Below are positions 56,887 through 64,000 of a stretch of DNA of 64,000 bases, in pieces. The stretch comes from Hyphomicrobiaceae bacterium (lineage in GTDB: Bacteria; Pseudomonadota; Alphaproteobacteria; Rhizobiales; Hyphomicrobiaceae), in assembly GCA_022842785.1 (NCBI GenBank), contig JALHOW010000003.1, forward strand, positions 310,001 to 374,000. The letters run 5' to 3'. A program made the translations under genes and the position numbers. How positions within the stretch are numbered: the first letter of the stretch is position 1; each line of letters begins with the position of its first letter. The notes beneath the pieces were generated by a model, which saw only the letters and a program-made list of their open reading frames with translations, searched no databases and was not told where the DNA came from.

Positions 56887-57480
56887 ATGACCTTCAAGCT
56901 GCCCGAACTCCCATATGCGTACGACGCGCTCACGCCTTACATGTCGAAGGAGACGCTCGAGTTCCATCACGACAAGCATCACCTTGCCTATGTCGACAAC
57001 GGCAACAAGTTTGCCGGCGCCGGCACCAAGTACGAAGGCAAGAGCATCGAGGACATCTGCAAGGAAGCGTTCGCCGCGAAGGACGCGCCGGTTATCAACA
57101 ACATCGGCCAGCACTACAATCACATCCACTTCTGGAAGTGGATGAAGAAGGGCGGCGGTGGCAAGAAGCTGCCCGCGAAAGTGCAGAAGCTCGTCGACGA
57201 GGCGGGCGGATTCGACAAGGTGCGCGCTGACTTCATCGCAGCCGGCGTCGGCCAGTTCGGCTCGGGCTGGGCGTGGCTCGCCGTGAAGGGCGGCAAGCTC
57301 GAGGTTCAGAAGACGCCGAATGGCGAGAACCCGCTCATGCACGGCGGCAAGCCGATTCTCGGCGTCGACGTGTGGGAGCACAGCTACTACATCGACTATC
57401 GCAATGCCCGCCCGAAGTATCTCGAAGCCTGGTTCGACAACCTCGTGAACTGGGAATACGTGGAAGAGATGCTCGGCTGA
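56887..57480 (+). CDS. sodB: superoxide dismutase, iron type
   Basis: 197 residues, with a GGAG ribosome binding site. Metal ligands: His in LEFHHDKHH, His in NNIGQHYNHIHFW, and DVWEHSYY near the C-terminus. Gln in NNIGQHYNH together with Gly in QFGSGWAWL is the pattern of Fe-type enzymes (Mn-type carry Gln at the latter site). No signal peptide, so cytoplasmic. It detoxifies superoxide. A terminator follows. Confidence 0.94.
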   Translation: MTFKLPELPYAYDALTPYMSKETLEFHHDKHHLAYVDNGNKFAGAGTKYEGKSIEDICKEAFAAKDAPVINNIGQHYNHIHFWKWMKKGGGGKKLPAKVQKLVDEAGGFDKVRADFIAAGVGQFGSGWAWLAVKGGKLEVQKTPNGENPLMHGGKPILGVDVWEHSYYIDYRNARPKYLEAWFDNLVNWEYVEEMLG

Positions 57481-57510
57481 GCACGGCTGACGTCCAAGCG
57501 ACCGAACAAG

Positions 57511-57542
57511 AAAGGCCCCGTCTCATGGCGGGGCCTTGATCT
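57511..57542 (+). terminator. terminator after sodB
   Basis: AAGGCCCCG (57512-57520) pairs with CGGGGCCTT (57529-57537) around a short TCTCATGG loop, followed by GATCTTTT. It lies between the convergent sodB and bactofilin genes. Confidence 0.8.
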
Positions 57543-57568
57543 TTTCGGTGCGAGGTAATCGCTGCAGT

Positions 57569-58120
57569 TCAGGACGACGACGTGTTTTCCGTGAGATCGG
57601 GCCTCAGTTCGTCGACGTTATTGGCACGACGCACGCGCCCCTCGAGTTGCGCACCCTCATCGACGCTGAGCGTCTGGTGGTGAACGTCACCTTCGACCCT
57701 GGCGCCCGACTCGAGCAGCACGCGGATGCCGCGGATCGTCCCCATGATCGACCCGAAAACGGTGATCGTCTCGGCAGAAACGACGCCCGTGACCTTGCCG
57801 ACATCCCCGATGATGACCTCAGTGCCGAGCACGTCACCCTGGATCTCGCCTTCGACGCGGATCTTGCCCTTTGAGATGATGCGCAGGCCCTGGCCGATGA
57901 TCGTGAGGTCCTGGCCGATGATGGAGATGCCGCTCCCTGACGCGTCGCTCATGGGCCCGCTGGGGATGACTGTGTCGTTGTGAGCCTGATGAATGGGTGG
58001 CGGCGTCGGCTCGCTTGGAACGCGCCCGGTGGCAGGCGACATTGTCTGCAGGCGCAGCGAATCTATCCGCTGCGGTTCTGCTGAAGCCTTGGGTGAGGTC
58101 GAACCATTACGCGTGAACAT
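57569..58120 (-). CDS. bactofilin family cytoskeletal protein
   Basis: 183 residues from the ATG at 58120; the long upstream extension is not protein-like. An N-terminal Pro/Ser-rich tail (to about residue 65) precedes the beta-helical DUF583 core. The core is made of repeated short turns: LTIIGQGLRIISKGKIRVEGEIQGDVLGTEVIIG, GVVSAETITVFGSIMGTIRG and ARVEGDVHHQTLSVDEGAQLEGRV, each with the regular G/I/V spacing. Bactofilins polymerise without nucleotide and support cell shape or stalk growth in related bacteria. Divergent from the SDR gene. Confidence 0.9.
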   Translation of the reverse strand: MFTRNGSTSPKASAEPQRIDSLRLQTMSPATGRVPSEPTPPPIHQAHNDTVIPSGPMSDASGSGISIIGQDLTIIGQGLRIISKGKIRVEGEIQGDVLGTEVIIGDVGKVTGVVSAETITVFGSIMGTIRGIRVLLESGARVEGDVHHQTLSVDEGAQLEGRVRRANNVDELRPDLTENTSSS

Positions 58121-58401
58121 TTCTGGCCCCCGTATTTTTTGCCAAAGCGACAATTGTTTGCCGCTTTGAAAAACAAACACGCGGCCATGGTCGAAATGTG
58201 TCTTTTCAATGAGCATAAGCTGAAGGGCGTATGAAGGCGCTGACCGCCGCCGCCTGGGTGCGGGCTGCAGCTCTGCCCTCCGCAGACCTGCGTTGACGCC
58301 TTGCCGGGCCGCTGCGAATTTGAGACTTCGCTCAGTACAGGCCGCTCGGCCTGCAAATGCCCGCCAACGGGCAACACCACCCACATCGAAGAGGAAACAC
58401 C

Positions 58402-59208
58402 ATGGATTTCAGCGGGCAAGTTGCGGTCGTCACCGGAGCCGCCAACGGCATCGGCCGCGCCACCTCCCTCGCCTTTGCGGCCCGCGGCGCGAAGATCGTT
58501 GCCGTCGATCGTGACGCCGCCGGTGTCGAGAAACTCGCCCAGGAGATCCGCGGGAAAGGTGGTGAGGCCCTGGCGGTCGCTGCCGACGTCACCAAGTCGG
58601 CCGATGTCGCCCGCTATGTGAAAGCCGCTGTCGATACTTTTGGCCGGATCGATTGTTTCTTCAATAATGCCGGCATCGAAGGAAAGGTGGCACCAATCGC
58701 CGAGTATGACGAGGCGATATTCGACGCCGTCATCGGCGTAAACCTCAAGGGCGTCTTCCTGGGCCTCCGGCACGTCCTGCCGGTCATGATCGTGCAGGGC
58801 AGCGGCGCTGTGGTGAATACGGCATCGGTCGCCGGCATTACGGGCACACCGGGTCTCGGCCCGTACGTCGCCACGAAGCACGCTGTCATCGGCCTGACCA
58901 AATCCGTTTCGGGTGAGGTGGCGCGCCAAGGGATCCGTGTGAACGCCGTCCTGCCGGGGCCCGTCGACACGCGAATGATCCATTCCATCGAGGAGATGAT
59001 CAATCCCGCCGATGCGGAGGCCGTCAGCGCACGCTATCAGGCTTCCATTCCCATGGGCCGCTACGCCACCGTCGACGAGATCGCCAGCACGGTCCTTTTC
59101 CTGTGCTCGGACTTCGCCAGCGGGATCACCGGCGCCCAATACGTCGTCGACGGCGGCCGCACGGCCACTGGCGGCGCGGCAACGACCGTGGGCTCGCCCC
59201 GCAACTGA
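58402..59208 (+). CDS. short-chain dehydrogenase/reductase
   Basis: 268 residues from the ATG at 58402, with a GAGGAAA ribosome binding site. Cofactor motif TGAANGIGRA near residue 12, an Asp at the end of strand 2 (VAVDRD) favouring NAD, NNAGIEG, catalytic Ser in TASVAG, YVATKHAV (YxxxK), and the usual C-terminal GAQYVVDGG. Substrate unknown. Its neighbours do not indicate a pathway. Confidence 0.92.
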   Translation: MDFSGQVAVVTGAANGIGRATSLAFAARGAKIVAVDRDAAGVEKLAQEIRGKGGEALAVAADVTKSADVARYVKAAVDTFGRIDCFFNNAGIEGKVAPIAEYDEAIFDAVIGVNLKGVFLGLRHVLPVMIVQGSGAVVNTASVAGITGTPGLGPYVATKHAVIGLTKSVSGEVARQGIRVNAVLPGPVDTRMIHSIEEMINPADAEAVSARYQASIPMGRYATVDEIASTVLFLCSDFASGITGAQYVVDGGRTATGGAATTVGSPRN

Positions 59209-59578
59209 TGAGATGCTGGCGGAGAGCCGCACCGGGCCCCGTATCTGTGGCCCGGCGGCCCCTCCGCGAGCGGCTCCGCTGCAATTCCGTGCAAAGCACG
59301 CCCAAAGACGCACCATTGATTGTTGCATCGCCGCACCGGTTTTGGCATGGTCCGCCCGCCAAATCCCGACCGGGCGCGTACTGACGGCGGGAGTCGGCGC
59401 TGCGCGCCGGCCGGCGCCGCAACATCTTTCCTTGCATCGATCCGGCAACCCAGCGGCAGCCGGAGCGCTGTGAGGTCATTGCTTTGCCGTGCGGGCTGCG
59501 ATCCTGGTGGCGTTCACCTAGGCGGCGCGCACTCCAAGCCCTGAAGGGGGCATCTGACCAACGGGGAGCACTCTACCC
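59209..59578. other. intergenic region between SDR and hppA
   Basis: 370 bp with no supported gene. It should contain the hppA promoter; an AT-richer stretch lies around 59315-59350. I see no strong hairpin or repeat. A GGGGAG ribosome binding site precedes the hppA ATG. Confidence 0.4.
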
Positions 59579-61717
59579 ATGCAGTCCATTTTGTGGGCCA
59601 TCATCATCTGTGGCCTGCTTTCGATAGCCTACGGCGCGGTCACCATCCGCGCGGTCATGGCGTCGGATGCCGGCAACGCGCGCATGCAGGAAATCGCCGG
59701 CGCCATTCAGGAGGGAGCCCAGGCTTACCTCACCCGCCAGTACCAGACGATTGCTATCGCCGGCGTTCCCATCTTTCTTCTCGTCGGCTTCCTTCTCGGC
59801 TGGCTCGTCGCGGTCGGCTTCCTCATCGGCGCTGTTCTTTCAGGCCTTGCGGGCTTCGTCGGTATGCACGTCTCGGTGCGCGCCAACGTGCGCACCGCAC
59901 AGGCTTCGACGGTCTCGCTCGCCGATGGCCTTTCCATGGCCTTCCGCGCCGGCGCAGTGACGGGCCTCCTCGTTGCTGGCCTCGCGCTTCTCGGCGTCGT
60001 CGTCTACTACTCGCTGCTCACTGCAGGCATGGGCTACGCCCCGACAAGCCGCACGGTGATCGACTCGCTCGTTGCGCTCGGCTTCGGCGCCTCGCTCATC
60101 TCGATCTTCGCCCGTCTCGGCGGCGGCATCTTCACCAAGGGCGCCGACGTCGGCGGTGACCTCGTCGGCAAAGTCGAAGCCGGCATCCCCGAGGACGATC
60201 CGCGCAACCCCGCGACGATCGCCGACAACGTCGGTGACAACGTCGGTGACTGCGCCGGCATGGCCGCCGACCTCTTCGAGACCTATGCGGTGACGGTCGT
60301 CGCCACCATGGTGCTCGCGGCGATCTACTTCGTCGGGCAGCCCGTCGTCAGCAGCCTCATGATCTACCCGCTGGCGATTTGCGGCATCTGCGTCGTCACG
60401 TCGATCATCGGCACGTACTTCGTCCGTCTCGGCGCCAACCAGTCGATCATGGGCGCCCTCTACAAGGGCATCATCGCCACCGGCGTGCTCTCGCTGATCG
60501 CCCTCTACCCGCTCACCGACTACATCCTCGGCATGGGCACGGTGTTCAAGACGTCAGGCGGCTTCACCTTCACCGGCATGGACCTCTTCTGGTGCGGCGC
60601 TGTCGGCCTCATCGTGACGGCGGCCATCATCGTCGTGACCGAGTACTACACGGGCATCGGCTACCGTCCCGTGCGCTCGATCAGCCAGGCGTCGGTGACC
60701 GGTCACGGCACGAACGTGATCCAGGGCCTCGCGGTCAGCCTCGAGGCAACGGCGCTGCCGGCACTCATCATCATCGCCGGCATCATCGTCACGTTTAAGC
60801 TCGCCGGTCTCTTCGGCATCGCGATCGCGGTCACGACCATGCTCGCACTCGCCGGCATGGTCGTCGCGCTCGATGCTTTCGGCCCCGTAACGGACAACGC
60901 CGGCGGCATTGCCGAGATGGCGGGCCTGCCGAAGGAAATCCGTCGCACGACCGACGCACTCGACGCCGTCGGCAACACGACCAAGGCGGTCACCAAGGGC
61001 TACGCGATCGGCTCGGCCGGTCTCGGCGCACTGGTGCTGTTTGCGGCCTACAATGAAGACCTCAAATACTTCATAAGTATCGCGCAGCCAGGATCGATGT
61101 TCCACAACCTGACTGTCGACTTCTCGCTGTCCAATCCGTACGTCGTCGTCGGCCTGCTCTTCGGCGGCCTGCTGCCTTACCTGTTCGGTGGCATCGCGAT
61201 GACGGCGGTCGGTCGTGCAGCCTCCGCGATCGTCGAGGAAGTTCGCCGGCAGTTCAAGGAGAAGCCGGGCATCATGAAGGGCACCGAGAAGCCCGACTAC
61301 GCCCGCGCCGTGGACCTCCTGACCAAGGCCGCGATCAAGGAAATGGTCGTGCCATCGCTGCTGCCGGTGCTTTCGCCGATCGCTTGCTTCTTCGTCGTGA
61401 AGTGGATTGCGGGCACGGGCCATGCGTTTGCAGCGCTCGGCGCCATGCTGCTCGGCGTGATTGTTAACGGCCTGTTCGTCGCTGTCTCCATGACGGCCGG
61501 CGGCGGCGCCTGGGACAACGCCAAGAAGGCCTTCGAGGACGGCTTCGTCGACAAGGACGGCGTGAAGCACCTCAAGGGCTCGGAGGCGCACAAGGCTTCG
61601 GTCACCGGTGACACCGTCGGCGATCCCTACAAGGACACTGCCGGCCCCGCCGTAAACCCGATGATCAAGATCACGAACATCGTGGCGCTCTTGCTGCTCG
61701 CGGTGCTCGCGCATTGA
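59579..61717 (+). CDS. hppA: K+-insensitive pyrophosphate-energised proton pump
   Basis: 712 residues with about sixteen membrane segments. The PPi site is [19 protein letters not shown] followed by [13 protein letters not shown] second acidic cluster is [16 protein letters not shown], and the third is [20 protein letters not shown] near the C-terminus. Lys in [10 protein letters not shown] marks the K+-independent class (Ala in K+-dependent ones). It converts pyrophosphate hydrolysis into a proton gradient at the inner membrane. A terminator lies 85 bp downstream. Confidence 0.96.
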   Translation: MQSILWAIIICGLLSIAYGAVTIRAVMASDAGNARMQEIAGAIQEGAQAYLTRQYQTIAIAGVPIFLLVGFLLGWLVAVGFLIGAVLSGLAGFVGMHVSVRANVRTAQASTVSLADGLSMAFRAGAVTGLLVAGLALLGVVVYYSLLTAGMGYAPTSRTVIDSLVALGFGASLISIFARLGGGIFTKGADVGGDLVGKVEAGIPEDDPRNPATIADNVGDNVGDCAGMAADLFETYAVTVVATMVLAAIYFVGQPVVSSLMIYPLAICGICVVTSIIGTYFVRLGANQSIMGALYKGIIATGVLSLIALYPLTDYILGMGTVFKTSGGFTFTGMDLFWCGAVGLIVTAAIIVVTEYYTGIGYRPVRSISQASVTGHGTNVIQGLAVSLEATALPALIIIAGIIVTFKLAGLFGIAIAVTTMLALAGMVVALDAFGPVTDNAGGIAEMAGLPKEIRRTTDALDAVGNTTKAVTKGYAIGSAGLGALVLFAAYNEDLKYFISIAQPGSMFHNLTVDFSLSNPYVVVGLLFGGLLPYLFGGIAMTAVGRAASAIVEEVRRQFKEKPGIMKGTEKPDYARAVDLLTKAAIKEMVVPSLLPVLSPIACFFVVKWIAGTGHAFAALGAMLLGVIVNGLFVAVSMTAGGGAWDNAKKAFEDGFVDKDGVKHLKGSEAHKASVTGDTVGDPYKDTAGPAVNPMIKITNIVALLLLAVLAH

Positions 61718-61799
61718 TCTGATTGCCGCGGGCTGCTGGGAAGGGGTGCTTCGCAACCGTTCCGCAGTGCTATGCCCGCGGCGGCCATACTCAGAGGTT

Positions 61800-61834
61800 A
61801 AAAAACGCGGCGCTCGAAAGGGCGCCGCGTTTTG
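61800..61834 (+). terminator. terminator after hppA
   Basis: AACGCGGCGC (61805-61814) pairs with GCGCCGCGTT, loop TCGAAAGG, flanked by A and T runs. Confidence 0.85.
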
Positions 61835-61841
61835 CGTTGAC

Positions 61842-62192
61842 GTCGCGCCTTCGGCGCGAGCAGGGCCTTGGCCCCACACCCCAATCGGGGGACACCCCCC
61901 GAACCCCCGTCTTTTATGGACTTGGAGCCAGCCGCGAGCGCACCGCAATCCCCTCTCCCCGCGTGCGGGGAGAGGGTTAGGGTGAGGGGCGGCGACACAC
62001 ACAAACGTCAGCGATTGTGCCGCCCCTCATCCTAACCTTCTCGTCGCGCCAGAGGCGCGCTTCCAGCGCGACGAAGAACGGGGAGAAGGGACCTGTAGCG
62101 CTCGCGGCGAGCTCCAATTCATAAAAGGGAGGGGGGCCGGGGTCTCCCCGGTTGGGGCCAGGGGCGAAAGCCCCGTTGCGCCGGAGGCGCAA
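61842..62192. repeat. large nested palindromic element, copy D
   Basis: A 350-bp element with three nested inverted repeats. The outer one pairs GCGCCTTCGGCGC with GCGCCGGAGGCGC ends, and CCCCAATCGGGG (61879-61890) with CCCCGGTTGGGG (62146-62157). The middle one pairs CTTTTATGGACTTGGAGC (61911-61928) with GCTCCAATTCATAAAAG (62111-62127). The inner one pairs 61975-61993 with 62019-62037, matching at 18 of 19 positions. The inner part looks like a separate REP-like unit inserted in the loop of the outer one. It lies between hppA and the hydroxyacyl-CoA dehydrogenase gene. Confidence 0.78.
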
Positions 62193-62256
62193 GCCCTTGC
62201 TGAGCACGCGCACTTTTGCTTCCCTCGTAGCAACGACGGACACAGGGGAGGAACCG

Positions 62257-63195
62257 ATGCCGACAATCGGACTGGTGGGAGTGGGGCTGATCGGGCGGGC
62301 GTGGGCCAACGTGTTTTCACGCGCCGGCTGGGACGTGGTGATGTGGGATGCGAACGCCGAGGCCACAGCCGCCGCACCGCGCCTCGTCGCGGAATCGCTC
62401 AACGATCTCGCGCGTCATGGCCTCGTCACGGATCCCGACAAGGCCGCCGCACGCCTGCGCACGGTGCCGACGCTCGAAGATGCCGTAAAGGACGTGGACC
62501 TCGTGCAGGAGTCCGGGCCTGAGCGTCTCGAGGACAAGCTCGCCATCTGGGCGCGCCTCGATGCGGCAGCGGCACCGGAGACGGTGCTCGCATCCTCCAC
62601 ATCCGCTATAGTTGCCTCACTCTTCACCGAGAAGCTCGCAGGGCGCGGGCGCTGCCTCGTCGCGCACCCGGTGAACCCGCCGCATCTCGTGCCGATCGTC
62701 GAGTTGTGTGGCGCACCGTGGACGACGAAGGAGACCGTGGCAAAGGCGCGCGGCTTTTATCAGAACGTCGGGCAGGTGCCGATCGAGGTGAAGAAGGAGG
62801 TCGACGGCTTCATCCTCAACAGGTTGCAGATCGCGCTGCTGACGGAGGCCTTCCGCCTCGTGGACGAGGACTATGTCTCACCGCAGGATCTCGACCACAC
62901 GATCGCTGACGGGCTCGGCCTGCGTTGGGCATTCATGGGGCCTTTCGAGACCATCGAACTCAATGCGCCGAAAGGCACGGCCGACTACTGCGAGCGCTAC
63001 GGTGACTGGTTCCGCCGCTACATGAAGGACCTGCCGAAACCAGCCGTGTGGGACGAGGCCAACTGGCGGCGCGTGGCGGACGCGTGGGGTCCGCCGCCCG
63101 CGCCCGACAAGATCGCCGAGAAGTCGCTCTGGCGGAACGAGCGGCTGGCCGCGCTGGCGGCGCACAAGAAGGCGCAGAAGAAATTCCAGCAATGA
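62257..63195 (+). CDS. 3-hydroxyacyl-CoA dehydrogenase family protein
   Basis: 312 residues from the ATG at 62257, with a GGGGAGGA ribosome binding site. The NAD motif IGLVGVGLIGRAWANVF (GxGxxG) and Asp in VVMWDANAE are at the N-terminus; the catalytic region is SSTSAIVAS and AHPVNPPHLVPIVEL (catalytic His), then GFILNRLQIALLTEAFRL. The domain order is that of the lambda-crystallin/L-gulonate dehydrogenase branch as well as of short 3-hydroxyacyl-CoA dehydrogenases, so the substrate could be a hydroxy acid and not an acyl-CoA. There is no fused hydratase. Confidence 0.88.
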   Translation: MPTIGLVGVGLIGRAWANVFSRAGWDVVMWDANAEATAAAPRLVAESLNDLARHGLVTDPDKAAARLRTVPTLEDAVKDVDLVQESGPERLEDKLAIWARLDAAAAPETVLASSTSAIVASLFTEKLAGRGRCLVAHPVNPPHLVPIVELCGAPWTTKETVAKARGFYQNVGQVPIEVKKEVDGFILNRLQIALLTEAFRLVDEDYVSPQDLDHTIADGLGLRWAFMGPFETIELNAPKGTADYCERYGDWFRRYMKDLPKPAVWDEANWRRVADAWGPPPAPDKIAEKSLWRNERLAALAAHKKAQKKFQQ

Positions 63196-63264
63196 AAGCC
63201 GCTTAAATGTGCACGGTCGGCAAATTCGTTGCCTTTACCTCGCGCGTCATTGACAGGTGACTAA

Positions 63265-63612
63265 ATGGTCACCTATAGTGCCGACGTGACAGACGACGAC
63301 CTCGTATTCAAAGCGCTTGCTGATCCGACGCGTCGCATCCTCCTGGACCTGCTCTTTCAGCGCGACGGCCGCACGCTGAAAGATCTCGAATCCGGGCTGG
63401 AGATGACCCGCTTCGGCGTCATGAAGCATCTGAAGATTCTCGAAGACGCGGGTCTCGTCGTCACGCGCCGGTCGGGCCGCGAGAAACTCCATTTTCTCAA
63501 TCCGGTCCCAATTCGGATGATTCATGACCGGTGGATCGACAAATACCGCGAACGAGAGGTCTCGGCGCTGCTCGCGCTGAAGGCCGAACTTGAGGAAAAG
63601 GATCGATCATGA
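63265..63612 (+). CDS. ArsR-family transcriptional regulator
   Basis: 115 residues. Winged helix: VFKALADPTRRILLDLLFQRDGRTLKDL, then MTRFGVMKHLKILEDAGLVVTRRSGREKLHFLN (cited by FGVMKHLKILEDAGL). No Cys-x-Cys metal site, as expected for the ArsR proteins paired with AHSA1-domain genes. Its stop overlaps the SRPBCC gene (ATGA), so it probably autoregulates the pair. Confidence 0.92.
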   Translation: MVTYSADVTDDDLVFKALADPTRRILLDLLFQRDGRTLKDLESGLEMTRFGVMKHLKILEDAGLVVTRRSGREKLHFLNPVPIRMIHDRWIDKYREREVSALLALKAELEEKDRS

Positions 63613-64000
63613 CGGATAAAGCTTCGACCACTCTCGTCTACAAGATCGTCATCAAGGCCAGTGCCCAGGCCATCTGGGACGCAATCACCAAACCCGAATG
63701 GACGGATCGTTATGCGTACGGCGGTCGCGCGTCGTATGAGCTCAAGAAAGGCGGCAATTATCATCATGCTGCCAGCGCAGAAATGAAGTCCTTCGGTCTC
63801 CCTGACAAAATCATCCTCGGCGAGGTCATCGAGAGCGATCCGCCGCGCAAGCTGGTGCAAACGTGGCATCCGCAGTTCACGGCTGAAATGATCGCGGAGC
63901 CGCCGTCACGCCTCACCTACGAGATTTTCGAGAGCCCGAGCGGGGTGTGCACGGTTGTGATGACGCATGACGTGACGAATGCGCCGCTGGTCGCCGGCAT
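63609..64000 (+). CDS. SRPBCC/AHSA1-domain protein, partial at window end
   Basis: At least 130 residues, cut by the end of the window. Starts TDKASTTLVYKIVIKASAQAIWDAITKPEWTDRYAYGG (cited by AIWDAITKPEWT), the entry of the helix-grip AHSA1 fold, followed by GEVIESDPPRKLVQTW. Encoded directly after an ArsR regulator, as is usual. Such proteins bind hydrophobic ligands in a cavity. Ligand unknown. Confidence 0.88.
   Translation, partial: MTDKASTTLVYKIVIKASAQAIWDAITKPEWTDRYAYGGRASYELKKGGNYHHAASAEMKSFGLPDKIILGEVIESDPPRKLVQTWHPQFTAEMIAEPPSRLTYEIFESPSGVCTVVMTHDVTNAPLVAG

Noticed and set aside
60554-62002. 482-codon minus-strand frame over hppA and the repeat
   Set aside because: Overlaps the well-defined pyrophosphatase gene and is rich in His/Arg/Asp without motifs.

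Overview
The window is GC-rich alphaproteobacterial DNA, most likely from a member of the Hyphomicrobiales close to Hyphomicrobium or Rhodoplanes. This placement is an inference. It rests on the DUF2066/purM/purN neighbourhood, the K+-insensitive proton-pumping pyrophosphatase, two TIGR02281-type retropepsins beside a DUF1289 protein, the bactofilin, the coiled-coil porin, and an alphaproteobacterial-type trb conjugation cluster. The window has two parts that meet at a tRNA-Asp gene (33862-33938, minus strand).

Positions 1 to about 33.9 kb belong to an integrative and conjugative element (ICE) whose left end lies outside the window. From the left it holds two small ICE-type hypothetical genes, a relaxase remnant that keeps only DUF3363-like sequence, and a metabolic cargo. 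The cargo is a LysR regulator divergent from a UgpCAEB-like ABC transporter and two GpdQ-like phosphodiesterases. Next comes a decayed zone (9.6-11.3 kb) with fragments of a third phosphodiesterase, a VapC toxin and a PBP-like regulator. The maintenance module follows: ardC antirestriction, DUF2958, a large ParB-like protein, a Toprim protein and a DUF2493 protein. The transfer module is traG, a ribbon-helix-helix gene, trbB, trbC, trbD, a fused trbE-trbJ, trbL, trbF, trbG and trbI, then a DUF736 gene. An acyl-CoA thioesterase, an MFS transporter, an excisionase-like protein and an integrase reading into the tRNA-Asp 3' end close the element.

From 34.1 kb to the end the content is ordinary chromosome: DUF488, a tyrosine phosphatase, an IlvD/Edd dehydratase, a membrane-anchored DJ-1/PfpI protein, the retropepsin pair, DUF1289, a PleC/PdhS-like histidine kinase, GST, an MBL hydrolase, a uracil-DNA glycosylase, a cytochrome P450, purMN, DUF2066, a Xre/RES toxin-antitoxin pair, ribonuclease D, aconitase, a porin, Fe superoxide dismutase, a bactofilin, an SDR, the H+-pyrophosphatase, a 3-hydroxyacyl-CoA dehydrogenase, and an ArsR/SRPBCC pair cut by the window end.

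The most unusual features are these. (1) A 1106-residue in-frame TrbE-TrbJ fusion joins a cytoplasmic ATPase to a protein that is normally periplasmic. (2) ardC and parB carry near-identical, foldable 57-58 nt leaders. (3) A dispersed palindromic element lies inside the 5' part of trbC, where it supplies a Shine-Dalgarno sequence and a possible TTG start. A second copy occupies the usual position of trbK, and larger nested relatives lie between chromosomal genes. (4) The integrase frame runs through the antisense of the tRNA, so its C-terminus should depend on whether the element is integrated. (5) The element carries what looks like a phosphodiester scavenging cassette.
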